The translations under genes were made by a program, and so were the position numbers. From Streptomyces sp. NBC_00344 (lineage in GTDB: Bacteria > Actinomycetota > Actinomycetes > Streptomycetales > Streptomycetaceae): 64,000 nucleotides of DNA. The notes under the pieces were generated by a model, which was not told the origin of the DNA, did not search any database, and saw nothing but the letters and a program-made list of their open reading frames with translations. The stretch lies in contig NZ_CP107996.1 of the NCBI RefSeq assembly GCF_036088315.1, forward strand, positions 4,299,501 through 4,363,500, read 5' to 3'. Of this stretch, positions 1 to 8,297 are shown in pieces; position 1 is the stretch's first letter, and each line of letters begins with the position of its first letter.

Positions 1-396
1 CAGCGTGCCGACCCCCCTTGGGTGTGGATTGTTCTGGATGAGGCGGTCCTGTATCGCATGGTCGGCAGCCCGGAAGTCATGCGAAATCAACTGGCGCGTC
101 TTCTGGTGCTGGAGCAGACTCCTCGAGTCCACATGCAGGTACTCCCCTTCGGGAGCACGGACCCAGCTGCCATGGGGGGCTCATTTACCCTCCTGACCTT
201 GCCGGACGGGCGGGAAGTGGCTTACGAGGAGGGCATCGTCTTCGGCCGTCTCGTTGAGGACACGGACGAGGTCATGCGAAGAACCGTCCTTTACGATCGG
301 CTGCAAGCCAACGCCCTGCCCCCGGCGGCATCAGCGCAGTTGATCCGAACGGCCATGGAGGAGCGCTACTCATGTGCGGAACCCGAGATGCCTTGA
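1..396 (+). CDS. XRE-family regulator, DUF5753 C-terminal part (5'-truncated by window edge)
   Basis: An open frame enters from the left edge and stops at 394-396, so only the C-terminal ~131 residues are visible and the N-terminal helix-turn-helix lies outside. The visible part fits the DUF5753 (Scr1-type) effector domain: a W-V-W-I-V-L-D-E-A-V-L strand, then the G-S-P-E-V-M-R-N-Q-L-A-R-L helix, then V-L-P-F-G. In Streptomyces such proteins are DNA-binding regulators that pair with small DUF397 proteins, and a DUF397 gene overlaps the 3' end here. What signal this pair answers is unknown. Alternative reading as a free-standing short protein from the ATG at 22 is unlikely because the domain continues upstream in frame. 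Confidence 0.8.
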   Translation, partial: QRADPPWVWIVLDEAVLYRMVGSPEVMRNQLARLLVLEQTPRVHMQVLPFGSTDPAAMGGSFTLLTLPDGREVAYEEGIVFGRLVEDTDEVMRRTVLYDRLQANALPPAASAQLIRTAMEERYSCAEPEMP

Positions 397-575
397 CGAA
401 CGCGCGGTGGCACAAGAGCAGTTTCAGCAACGCCGCGGGCGGCGACTGCCTGGAGGTCGCCACCGGCATTCCCGGCGTCGTCCCCGTCCGCGACAGCAAA
501 TACCCCGCAGGTCCCGTCCTGGTGTTCGCGGCGGCGGCCTGGGCGGTCTTCGTCGGCGACGTGCGTCGTAGCTGA
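372..575 (+). CDS. DUF397 domain protein (small partner of XRE/DUF5753 regulator)
   Basis: A 67-residue protein with the DUF397 signature: A-R-W-H-K-S-S-F-S-N near residue 11-20, then G-G-D-C-L-E-V-A, then V-P-V-R-D-S-K, and a final segment resembling P-V-L-V-F. The ATG at 372 is preceded by GGAGGA at 357-362 with about 9 nt spacing, and the gene overlaps the upstream regulator by 25 nt in another frame, so the two are translationally coupled. DUF397 proteins (for example those beside whiJ-type regulators) are thought to modulate or antagonise the partner DNA-binding protein; this is family knowledge, not shown here. The C-terminal G-D-V-R-R-S tail is slightly longer than usual. Confidence 0.85.
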   Translation: MCGTRDALTNARWHKSSFSNAAGGDCLEVATGIPGVVPVRDSKYPAGPVLVFAAAAWAVFVGDVRRS

Positions 576-720
576 CCGGTCCTCGCGCCTTCCGCGGTGG
601 TGACGCAGGCGGGTGCCGGGGCCCCGCGTCCGGCCGGGTTGTCAGTGCCCCGGGTCATACTCCTTTACACAGTCATGTACGCGGAGCCGCGGGGGCGCCG
701 CTCGCCGAAGGAGAGTTCAC

Positions 721-1296
721 ATGGCCGATGTGCTGCTGTTCCACCACGCGCAGGGACTGACCCCGGGGGTGCTCGCCTTCGCCGATGAGCTCAGGCGCTC
801 CGGCCACACGGTGCACACCCCGGACCTCTACGAAGGGCATGTCTTCGACACCCTCGACGGGGGCATCGCCTACGTCCGGAAGACCGGCTTCGGCACGATC
901 ATCGAGCGCGGCGAGGCCGCCGCCGAAGGGCTTGGCGACGGACTCGTCTACGCCGGGTTCTCGCTCGGTGTCCTGCCGGCGCAGAAGCTCGCCCAGACCC
1001 GGGCGGGCGCGAAGGGCGCGCTGCTGTTGCAGGCCTGCGTCCCCGTCTCCGAGTTCGGCGACGCCTGGCCGCGGACGGTACCCGTACAGATCCACGGCAT
1101 GGACGCAGACGAGAGCTTCGTGGAGGAGGGGGACATCGACGCGGCCCGCGCCCTGGTCGCTTCGTCGCCTGCCGCCGAGCTGTTCCTCTACCCGGGTGAC
1201 CGGCACCTGTTCGCCGACAGCAGCCTCCCGGACCACGAGCCGATTGCCGCCGGGCTGCTGCTGCGGAGGGTGCTCGATTTCCTCGGCTCGGTCTGA
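721..1296 (+). CDS. Dienelactone hydrolase family protein
   Basis: A 191-residue alpha/beta hydrolase of the dienelactone hydrolase family, probably cytoplasmic since no signal peptide is present. The N-terminal strand A-D-V-L-L-F-H-H-A-Q-G and the nucleophile elbow G-F-S-L-G (Ser about residue 81) are visible, with H-G-M-D-A-D-E as the acidic region and G-D-R-H-L-F supplying the His. Family members often carry Cys as the nucleophile; here it is Ser. The ATG at 721 follows GAAGGAGAG at 707-715. It stands alone, convergent with the MFS gene. The natural substrate cannot be read from sequence; many Streptomyces homologues are annotated only as DLH family. Confidence 0.85.
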   Translation: MADVLLFHHAQGLTPGVLAFADELRRSGHTVHTPDLYEGHVFDTLDGGIAYVRKTGFGTIIERGEAAAEGLGDGLVYAGFSLGVLPAQKLAQTRAGAKGALLLQACVPVSEFGDAWPRTVPVQIHGMDADESFVEEGDIDAARALVASSPAAELFLYPGDRHLFADSSLPDHEPIAAGLLLRRVLDFLGSV

Positions 1297-1403
1297 GGGC
1301 GGCCCCGGCTGCGCGACACCGGCCGAACATGCCCCCTGCTCCCGGCCGGCGCTCGCCCCCGTTCGCCGCTTCCCCGCTGTCCGTTCACGATCGGCCGTTG
1401 ACC

Positions 1404-2675
1404 TCAGGCACCGGACGGGCTGATCTCCGGCCGGCCCGGGGCGAGTGCCCGGCCCCGACGCGTGATCGCGCAGAGAAGCAGCGCGAGGGCGGCGGCCGAT
1501 GTGGGGACGGCATAGCCGGCGGTGGCGCCGAGACGCTCCACCACCCAGCCCCCGGTGGCCGAGCCGGTGGCGATGCCGCCGAGGAGCGCCGTCACCGCAA
1601 GCGTCATGCCCTCGTTCAACTGACCGTCGGGCGTGATGCGCTGGACCAGCGTCATGCCGGTGACCATGGTCGGTGCGGTGGCCGCGCCCGCGACCAGCAG
1701 GGTGCAGGCGACGGCGAGCAGCGACCCGGTCGCCGACGCGGCCAGCAGGGGGCCTGTCATCAGGAAGGTCATCGCCGCCAGGCAGCCGAGCAGCCGCCGT
1801 TGTACGTCCGCCGCCGGGCGGACCGATCCGTAGAGGAGCCCCGCGGCACACGACCCGGCCGCCTGGAGGGCCAGCACCGCGCCCGCTGCCGCGCGGTGTC
1901 CATGCGTGTCGGCGAAGGCGATGGTGGTGACCTCGAGGGCGCCGAAGACCGCGCCGGCGGCGAGGAAGACGGCGAGCAGCGCGGGAAAACCGGGGTGCCG
2001 GACGGGGGAGCGCGAGCCGGCGGAGCGGGGGGTGGCCGGAGGCTCGGTGGCCCGCTGAGCGGCGAAGACCAGGACGCCGGTGACCATCGACGCGACCCCG
2101 ACGAGTGTGCCGGCCTCCGGGAAAAGCGCCGAGCAGAGGAAGGCCGCGATCACCGGGCCGAGCATGAAACAGAGCTCGTCGGCGGCCTGTTCGAAGGAGT
2201 TGGCGGTATGCAGCGCGGCCGGGTCGCCCCGGAGCAGATGCGCCCAGCGGGCCCGGGACATCCCGCCGGTGTTGGGGGTGGTGGCGGTCGCCGCGTAGCA
2301 GGCGAAGAGGGTCCAGTCCGGTGCGTCGTAGTGGACGCAGAGCAGCAGGCAGGCTGAGCCGGACGCGGCGAGCAGGGTGGCGGGCACCGCGGTACGGGCC
2401 TGCCCGTAGCGGTCGACCAGGCGGGCCGTCCAGGGGCCGACGACCGCGGTGGCCGCCAGACCGGTGGCGGTGACGGCGCCCGCCAGCGCGTACGAACCGC
2501 GCGCTCCGGCGATCATGATCACGGCGCTGACGCTGAACATGCCCATCGGGAGCCGGGCGATGAGATTGCCGATGGTGAAGGCGCGGGCGCCAGGGGTGGC
2601 GAACAGGAGGCGGTACCGGCCGAAGGCGGTGGAAGCGGTGGCGGCGGATATCGTCGCGGAGGATTCGTGCGGCAT
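1404..2675 (-). CDS. MFS transporter
   Basis: About 423 residues with some twelve hydrophobic segments in two halves and a cytoplasmic loop of charged and Pro residues near the middle, the layout of a major facilitator superfamily exporter. The motif-A-like stretch R-L-V-D-R-Y-G-Q lies after helix 2-3. I prefer the ATG at 2675 because the sequence just upstream on this strand contains GAGGGTGGGG, whereas the in-frame GTG at 2690 has no ribosome-binding site. It is divergent from a LysR regulator whose start is about 115 bp away, a typical arrangement in which the regulator controls the transporter. Substrate is unknown; similarity to drug or sugar efflux permeases is only generic. Confidence 0.8.
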   Translation of the reverse strand: MPHESSATISAATASTAFGRYRLLFATPGARAFTIGNLIARLPMGMFSVSAVIMIAGARGSYALAGAVTATGLAATAVVGPWTARLVDRYGQARTAVPATLLAASGSACLLLCVHYDAPDWTLFACYAATATTPNTGGMSRARWAHLLRGDPAALHTANSFEQAADELCFMLGPVIAAFLCSALFPEAGTLVGVASMVTGVLVFAAQRATEPPATPRSAGSRSPVRHPGFPALLAVFLAAGAVFGALEVTTIAFADTHGHRAAAGAVLALQAAGSCAAGLLYGSVRPAADVQRRLLGCLAAMTFLMTGPLLAASATGSLLAVACTLLVAGAATAPTMVTGMTLVQRITPDGQLNEGMTLAVTALLGGIATGSATGGWVVERLGATAGYAVPTSAAALALLLCAITRRGRALAPGRPEISPSGA

Positions 2676-2789
2676 GGCCCCCACCCTCACGGCAGCACCG
2701 TTCCGCGGTCCAACACCTGTTCAGCGCCGATTCACGCGGATCTGTTGTCAGTCATCGCCGGGCAGATCGCCGCGCTGTACATTCGCGGA

Positions 2790-3782
2790 ATGCCCCAGCA
2801 TCCGTACGACGTGGATCCCCGGCTGCTGCGGGCCTTCGCCGCGGTAGCCGAGGACCTGCATTTCACCCGGGCCGCCGCCCGCCTCCACACGGCTCAGCAG
2901 GCGCTCAGCCGGGACATCCGGAGGGTGGAACTGGTGCTGGGGGCCGAGCTGTTCACGCGGACCACCCGGCAGGTGACGCTCACCCCGGAGGGCGTACGGC
3001 TGCTGCCTTACGCGCGGCGCGTACTGGCGGCGTACGAGGAGCTGGCAGCGGCGTGGGCGCATGACGCGCGCCCGCTGCTGGTGGACGTGGGTGCCCCCGT
3101 CAGCACGGCGTTCCGGCTTCTCGGCCGGGCCCGCGAGACCGCCCCGGACATCGAGTTCGTGGCCCGTTTCCACAGCGGTCTGACCGGCGCGGTGGCGGAG
3201 ATCGCGGCCGGGCGTCTGGACGTCTCGGCCGGCCGGGTGGCCGGACTTCCGCCTGAACTGCTCGAGCTGGTGGAGCACCGGCCGCTCCGGTTCGAGAGGG
3301 TGGCGGTGCTGCTCGGCGATGACCACCGGCTGGCAGCGCTGGAGGAGATCCCACTGGCCGCGCTGGCGGGGGAGACCCTGTACGCGGCAGCCGGGAACCC
3401 GGCCACGGCCGAGTGGACCGATCTCGCGGTCCGGCTGTTCGCCGGCCGGGGCATCGAACTCGTCGCGCCCTTCCCGGAGATCGACGGGCCCGATGAGTTC
3501 GCCCGGTTGGTGCGCAAGCACCGCTGGTCGGTGCTGGCGAGCACCGAGTTCGTCGGGATGGCAGGCATGGTGCTGCGGCCGATCGTGGACCCGGTGCCGC
3601 TCTCGCCGGTCTCGCTGGTCTGGCGTAAGTCCCTGCGCCACCCGGGCCTCGACGCGCTGCACGCGGCGGCCGAGGCCGCTGTCGCCGAGCACGGGTGGCT
3701 GGAGAGGCCGGCCGGGGCCTGGCTTCCCGCCGTGGACATGGCGATGTATGAGCAGATCGGGTGCCAATACGGGCAAGTGTGA
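2790..3782 (+). CDS. LysR-family transcriptional regulator
   Basis: A 330-residue LTTR. The first ~65 residues form the winged helix: D-P-R-L-L-R-A-F, then F-T-R-A-A-A-R-L-H-T-A-Q-Q-A-L-S recognition helix, then the G-A-E-L-F-T-R-T wing. The rest fits the periplasmic-binding-like co-inducer domain. The ATG at 2790 begins at the family's usual N-terminus; no strong Shine-Dalgarno is present. Its divergent neighbour is an MFS transporter, and the 115-bp intergenic region would hold a shared operator. LTTRs usually act as tetramers and need a small co-inducer; which one is not visible. Confidence 0.88.
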   Translation: MPQHPYDVDPRLLRAFAAVAEDLHFTRAAARLHTAQQALSRDIRRVELVLGAELFTRTTRQVTLTPEGVRLLPYARRVLAAYEELAAAWAHDARPLLVDVGAPVSTAFRLLGRARETAPDIEFVARFHSGLTGAVAEIAAGRLDVSAGRVAGLPPELLELVEHRPLRFERVAVLLGDDHRLAALEEIPLAALAGETLYAAAGNPATAEWTDLAVRLFAGRGIELVAPFPEIDGPDEFARLVRKHRWSVLASTEFVGMAGMVLRPIVDPVPLSPVSLVWRKSLRHPGLDALHAAAEAAVAEHGWLERPAGAWLPAVDMAMYEQIGCQYGQV

Positions 3783-3925
3783 ACAAGGCGCGGGGAACAC
3801 CCCCATCGTGCGTTAGATTCGCCCACCGGACGCAGCAGGGTAGGGGGCGCTCGGACCTGAGTGGGGACTCGGTCCGGCGGCATCGGTCCGGCCAGCCAGC
3901 AGTGATGAATCGGCCTTGGGGGGAT

Positions 3926-4765
3926 GTGCGTACAACGGTGGAAAAATGGCGAGAAGGTGCCCGGTTCGGGCAGATGTATGAGCCTCATGATGTGACGCTC
4001 CAACTCGACGGTGTGGGACGGGAGTTACCGGGCCCGCTGAAGCGGAGCCGGCGAAGGACCCGGCCGGCGGGCTTCACCGGCGGGCCGGGCGGCCCGGGAC
4101 GGCGTGGCCCGGGACAGGACGGCGCTGGACAGGGCGCCACCGGAGAGGGCGGCCAGGAGCTGGGCGACGGCACGGCGCAGGGCATCCCCGAAGGGCCGGT
4201 CTTCGTGGACGAGAGCGGCCGCCGCAGCAGGAAGTACCGGCGTGTGGGCTGGATCCTGGGCATCGCCTGTACGTGTTACGCGGTGATGCTGGTCGTCACC
4301 GTCGTCGGCGGGAACTCCAGTGCGCCCTGGCTGCTGATTCCGGGGCCCGCGTCCGCCAAGAAGGCGGACACCGTCAAGGAACCGTCCGCCACGGACGCGT
4401 CCCCGGTGCGCAGCGATGTGCTGCCGGGGACGACAGTGGGGCCCGGCCCGGTGGACGTGGTGTCCACCGATGTGCCGAAGCCGAGGACCACCATCTCCAA
4501 CGGAGTACGGGTCACGGTCCCGCCCAAGCCGGGTAAGAAGCCCAAGCCCGCGGCGCCCGGGAAGCCCGCCGCGGCCAGCCAGGCACCGGGCAGTGACGGG
4601 TCGGCGGATCCCGCGCCGGTGACGACACCGACAGCCGGTGCCGGCGAACCGTCGCCGGTCGATTCTCCCAGTCCCGATCCCACGACCAGTGCCCCCGCCC
4701 CGCCGGAGCAGTCCGCTCCGCCGGAGGCCGCACCGGCCCCGCAGAAGGCGCACCGTAGAAGATGA
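3926..4765 (+). CDS. Single-pass membrane protein with Pro/Ser-rich tail, MatA-like
   Basis: About 279 residues from the GTG at 3926; an ATG at 3905 is also in frame and the choice is uncertain because a run of G precedes the GTG too closely. The N-terminal third is basic and Gly-rich, a single membrane segment (I-A-C-T-C-Y-A-V-M-L-V-V-T-V-V) lies near residue 115-135, and the remainder is a low-complexity Pro/Ser/Ala/Lys tail expected outside the cell. It overlaps matB-like by four bases (ATGA). In S. lividans/S. coelicolor the genes matA-matB occur in this order and make an extracellular glycan causing pellet aggregation. By position this gene is the matA counterpart, but no enzymatic domain is recognisable, so a scaffold or regulatory role is inference. 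Confidence 0.6.
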   Translation: MRTTVEKWREGARFGQMYEPHDVTLQLDGVGRELPGPLKRSRRRTRPAGFTGGPGGPGRRGPGQDGAGQGATGEGGQELGDGTAQGIPEGPVFVDESGRRSRKYRRVGWILGIACTCYAVMLVVTVVGGNSSAPWLLIPGPASAKKADTVKEPSATDASPVRSDVLPGTTVGPGPVDVVSTDVPKPRTTISNGVRVTVPPKPGKKPKPAAPGKPAAASQAPGSDGSADPAPVTTPTAGAGEPSPVDSPSPDPTTSAPAPPEQSAPPEAAPAPQKAHRRR

Positions 4766-6909
4766 CAACCCGCCGGCGCAGGCTGCCCATGCGCTACCTC
4801 CTGCCGCTGCTCCTGCTCGTCGCGCTCTTCGGCATGCTGATGGTGCGCGGATATGTACACAGCGAGATAGCCGCCGACCACCGGATCCGGCCCCCGGCCG
4901 CGACCGATCACGTTCCCGACGCCGTCCTCGACGGCGGCCCGGTGATCGACGCGCGGGGCAAGGGCATCACCAGCCTGCGCATCCCCGATCACCGGATCGT
5001 CCTGACCTTCGACGACGGACCCGATCCCGAATGGACCCCGAAGGTCCTCGACGAACTGAAGAAGTACCACGCCCATGCGGTCTTCTTCGTCACCGGCACC
5101 ATGACCTCCCGGTATCCGGAACTGGTCAGGCGCATGGTCGACGAGGGCCATGAGGTCGGTGTGCACACCTTCAACCACCCGGACCTCTCCTATCAGTCGA
5201 AGAGCCGCATCGACTGGGAGCTCTCCCAGACCCAGCTGGCCATCGCGGGTGCTGCGGGAATCCGCTCCTCGCTCTTCCGGCCGCCCTACTCCTCGTTCGC
5301 CGACGCGCTCGACAACAAGAACTGGCCGGTGGTCAAGTACGTCGGCGGCCGCGGCTACATCACGGTCCTCGACTCCATCGACAGCGAGGACTGGCAGCGG
5401 CCCGGCGTCAGCACCATCCTGCGCAACGCCACCCCCAAGGGCGGCAAGGGCGCGATCGTGCTGATGCACGACTCGGGAGGGAACCGGGCGCAGACCGTGG
5501 CCGCGCTGGGCCACTACCTGCCCGAACTGCAGCACCGGGGCTACCGGTTCGCGAGTCTCACCGACGCGCTGGGCGCGCCGTCCGCACAGATCCCGGTCAG
5601 CGGGCCCGAGCTCTGGAAGGGCCGGGCGTTCGTCTTCGCGGTCGGTGTGTCCGACGACGCGACCGACGTACTGATCGTGGCGCTCGCGGTGATCGGGGTG
5701 CTGGTCTTCACCCGCTTCGGACTGATGCTCCTCCTCTCCGTCGCCCACACCCGCAAGGTGCGCAGACGGGGATTCCGCTGGGGCGCTGCGGTCACCGAGC
5801 CGGTCTCCGTGCTGGTGCCCGCGTACAACGAACGCGAATGCATCGCCAACACCGTCCGCTCACTGCGGGAGAGCGACCACCCGGTGGAGGTGATCGTGAT
5901 CGACGACGGGTCGTCGGACGGCACCGCCGACATCGTCGACGCCATGCGACTGCCCAATGTCCATGTGGTGCGTCAGCGAAACTCCGGCAAGCCGGCCGCC
6001 CTCAACAACGGCATCGCGCACGCCCGTCACGACCTCGTCGTCATGATGGACGGCGACACCGTCTTCGAGCCGTCGACGGTACGGGAACTGGTGCAGCCCT
6101 TCGGCGACCCGCGCGTCGGGGCGGTCGCCGGAAATGCCAAGGTCGGCAACAAGGACAGCCTCATCGGCGCCTGGCAGCACATCGAGTATGTGATGGGCTT
6201 CAACCTCGACCGCCGGATGTACGACGTCCTGGGCTGCATGCCCACCATCCCCGGTGCCGTCGGAGCCTTCCGCCGCACCGCGCTCGACCGGGTCGGCGGA
6301 ATGAGCGAGGACACCCTCGCCGAGGACACCGACATCACCATGGCCCTGCTCCGCGACGGCTGGCGGGTGGTCTACGCGGAGAACGCCCGCGCCTGGACCG
6401 AGGCACCCGAGAGCGTGCAGCAGCTGTGGTCGCAGCGCTACCGCTGGTCGTACGGGACGATGCAGGCGATCTGGAAGCACCGCCGGGCCGTCGTGGAGCG
6501 CGGCCCGTCCGGGCGCTTCGGCCGGATCGGGCTGCCCTTCGTCTCGCTCTTCATGGTGGTGGCCCCGCTGCTTGCCCCGCTCATCGACATCTTCCTGCTG
6601 TACGGGCTGGTCTTCGGCCCCACCGGGAAGACCGTCCTCGCCTGGTTCGGCGTCCTCGCCGTGCAGGCGGTGTGCGCGGGCTACGCCTTCCGCCTCGACC
6701 GGGAGCCCATGCGGTATCTGATCTCGCTGCCGCTCCAGCAGATCCTCTACCGGCAGCTGATGTACGTGGTGCTGCTCCAGTCGTGGATCACCGCCCTGAC
6801 CGGGGGGCGGCTGCGCTGGCAGAAACTGCGCCGTACCGGAGTCGTCGAAGCGCCCGGCTCCGCGCCGGGGCAGCGCCGCAGCAGCGACAACCGGAGGCCC
6901 GTCGCATGA
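4762..6909 (+). CDS. matB: Bifunctional polysaccharide deacetylase / family 2 glycosyltransferase, MatB-like
   Basis: A 715-residue fusion. After one N-terminal membrane anchor comes a NodB-type deacetylase (about residues 75-275) with T82-F-D-D-G-P-D-P and the metal His motif H135-T-F-N-H139. A membrane segment near residue 300 leads to a GT2 domain (about 340-600) with V-L-V-P-A-Y-N-E, I-D-D-G-S-S-D-G-T, M-D-G-D-T, E-D-T-D and the processive-synthase motif Q558-R-Y-R-W562, followed by further membrane helices. This combines in one chain the functions of PgaB and PgaC, so it should polymerise GlcNAc and partly deacetylate the poly-beta-1,6-GlcNAc outside. Published Streptomyces MatB has this architecture; the symbol is assigned by architecture and remembered synteny. 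It overlaps both neighbours by four bases. Confidence 0.8.
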   Translation: MTTRRRRLPMRYLLPLLLLVALFGMLMVRGYVHSEIAADHRIRPPAATDHVPDAVLDGGPVIDARGKGITSLRIPDHRIVLTFDDGPDPEWTPKVLDELKKYHAHAVFFVTGTMTSRYPELVRRMVDEGHEVGVHTFNHPDLSYQSKSRIDWELSQTQLAIAGAAGIRSSLFRPPYSSFADALDNKNWPVVKYVGGRGYITVLDSIDSEDWQRPGVSTILRNATPKGGKGAIVLMHDSGGNRAQTVAALGHYLPELQHRGYRFASLTDALGAPSAQIPVSGPELWKGRAFVFAVGVSDDATDVLIVALAVIGVLVFTRFGLMLLLSVAHTRKVRRRGFRWGAAVTEPVSVLVPAYNERECIANTVRSLRESDHPVEVIVIDDGSSDGTADIVDAMRLPNVHVVRQRNSGKPAALNNGIAHARHDLVVMMDGDTVFEPSTVRELVQPFGDPRVGAVAGNAKVGNKDSLIGAWQHIEYVMGFNLDRRMYDVLGCMPTIPGAVGAFRRTALDRVGGMSEDTLAEDTDITMALLRDGWRVVYAENARAWTEAPESVQQLWSQRYRWSYGTMQAIWKHRRAVVERGPSGRFGRIGLPFVSLFMVVAPLLAPLIDIFLLYGLVFGPTGKTVLAWFGVLAVQAVCAGYAFRLDREPMRYLISLPLQQILYRQLMYVVLLQSWITALTGGRLRWQKLRRTGVVEAPGSAPGQRRSSDNRRPVA

Positions 6910-8069
6910 CCGCCACCACGCAGGCGTCCGCGCAGACCGTCCCCGGGCCGGTCCCGGGGCGGGCCCCGGGACGCGACCGCTATCTCGATCTGCTGCGCAC
7001 CACCGCCCTGGTCCGGGTGGTCTTCTACCACCTGTTCGGCTGGGCCTGGCTGTCCGTTGCCTTCCCTTCCATGGGGGTGATGTTCGCCCTCGCCGGGTCT
7101 CTGATGGCCCGCTCGCTGAGCCGCCCCGCCCTGGGGGTGATCCGGGGCCGGGTCCGCAGGCTGCTGCCACCGATGTGGGCGTTCGGCGCCCTGATGGTCA
7201 CCCTGATGATCTGCGCCGGATGGCGACCGCAGATCACCAAGGTGCTGCTCTATCTGGTGCCGGTGGGCGCCCCGCCGTACCCGGACTCGCTCGGTTCGGC
7301 CTCGGGTCTGCTGGAACAGACCTGGCCGGACCAGGCGGTCGGTCCGCTCTGGTACCTGCGTGCGTACCTGTGGTTCGTACTGCTTTCGCCGCTGCTGCTC
7401 AAGGCCTTCCGCAGGCTGCCCTGGCCGACGCTGCTCGCTCCGCTCGTCCTGACCGCGGTCGTCGGCACCGGACTGGTGACGGTGCCCGGTGAACCGGGCC
7501 TCGCGCTCACCGACTTCGCCGTCTACGGCTCCTGCTGGATGCTGGGCTTCGCGCACCAGGACGGGGTGCTCCAGAGAGTGCCGCGCTACTTCCTGGTGTC
7601 CTGCGCGGTACCCGTGATGGCCTTCGGTCTCTGGTGGGCGCACGGACACCTCGGCCCGGACGGCTGGGACCTCAACGACATCCCGCTCGCCCAGGCCACC
7701 TGGTCGCTGGGGGCCTGCGCACTGCTTCTGTCGTACTCCCCGTCCTGGCAGCAACTACCGGGAAAACTGGCCAGGTTCGACAAACTCATCACGCTCTCCA
7801 ACAACCGCGCGGTGACCATCTACCTCTGGCACAACGCCCTCATCATGGCCACCGTGCCACTGGTCGACCAGCTGTACGGCGTGCCGTTCATCGAGGACCA
7901 CTTCGACTCGCTGCTGACCGCCACCTACAACGTGTGGATGTTCCTGCTGGTCTGGCCGCTGATCGGGCTGGTGGTCCTGGCAGTGGGCTGGATCGAGGAT
8001 CTGGCGGCCGGGCGGCGGCCGCGCCTCTGGCCGGACGGCGCGCGGCCGGCCCACCGACGCACGGGGTGA
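6906..8069 (+). CDS. Acyltransferase-3 family membrane protein
   Basis: A 387-residue polytopic protein of the acyltransferase-3 (OafA/WecH) family. It begins with the typical R-Y-L-D-L-L-R-T-T-A-L-V-R-V-V-F-Y-H segment, where Arg and His are the conserved catalytic-face residues, and contains about ten hydrophobic helices, plus P-L-W-Y-L-R-A-Y-L-W and Y-L-W-H-N-A late in the chain. The ATG at 6906 overlaps the stop of matB-like (ATGA), so it is the third cistron of the operon. Such enzymes move acetyl or succinyl groups across the membrane onto glycans, so decoration of the MatB polymer is a reasonable inference. A hairpin at 8177-8204 ends the unit. Confidence 0.82.
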   Translation: MTATTQASAQTVPGPVPGRAPGRDRYLDLLRTTALVRVVFYHLFGWAWLSVAFPSMGVMFALAGSLMARSLSRPALGVIRGRVRRLLPPMWAFGALMVTLMICAGWRPQITKVLLYLVPVGAPPYPDSLGSASGLLEQTWPDQAVGPLWYLRAYLWFVLLSPLLLKAFRRLPWPTLLAPLVLTAVVGTGLVTVPGEPGLALTDFAVYGSCWMLGFAHQDGVLQRVPRYFLVSCAVPVMAFGLWWAHGHLGPDGWDLNDIPLAQATWSLGACALLLSYSPSWQQLPGKLARFDKLITLSNNRAVTIYLWHNALIMATVPLVDQLYGVPFIEDHFDSLLTATYNVWMFLLVWPLIGLVVLAVGWIEDLAAGRRPRLWPDGARPAHRRTG

Positions 8070-8176
8070 CCGCGGCGTCCGCCGCTTCCGCTCCGCCGCA
8101 CACCTCCGCTCCGCCGCACACTCCACCAGTCGGCCCTCGCCCGCGGACCCTCTCCGGAGGGCTCCGCGGGCCTGCC

Positions 8177-8204
8177 CTCACCCCGGGACCAGAGCCCGGG
8201 TGAG
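8177..8204 (+). terminator. Hairpin terminator after the glycan operon
   Basis: The arms CTCACCCCGGG and CCCGGGTGAG pair with one bulged base around a seven-base loop. It lies about 108 bp after the acyltransferase stop and has no U tract, as is usual in Streptomyces. Confidence 0.6.
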
Positions 8205-8297
8205 CGCAAGGTTGCGCGCCGGTCACCTCAGGCCACGGCCCCGAAACCCGGGTTCCCTAGCGTCGGAGGTCACCGGACGAGACCCCCGTGGAGGCAC

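Noticed and set aside
1329..2357. 342-residue plus-strand reading frame opposite the MFS gene
   Set aside because: Arg/Gly-rich translation with no domain; it is the antisense shadow of the transporter.
3008..4003. 331-residue minus-strand frame across the LysR 3' part
   Set aside because: Antisense shadow with Ser/Arg/Ala-rich composition and no domain.
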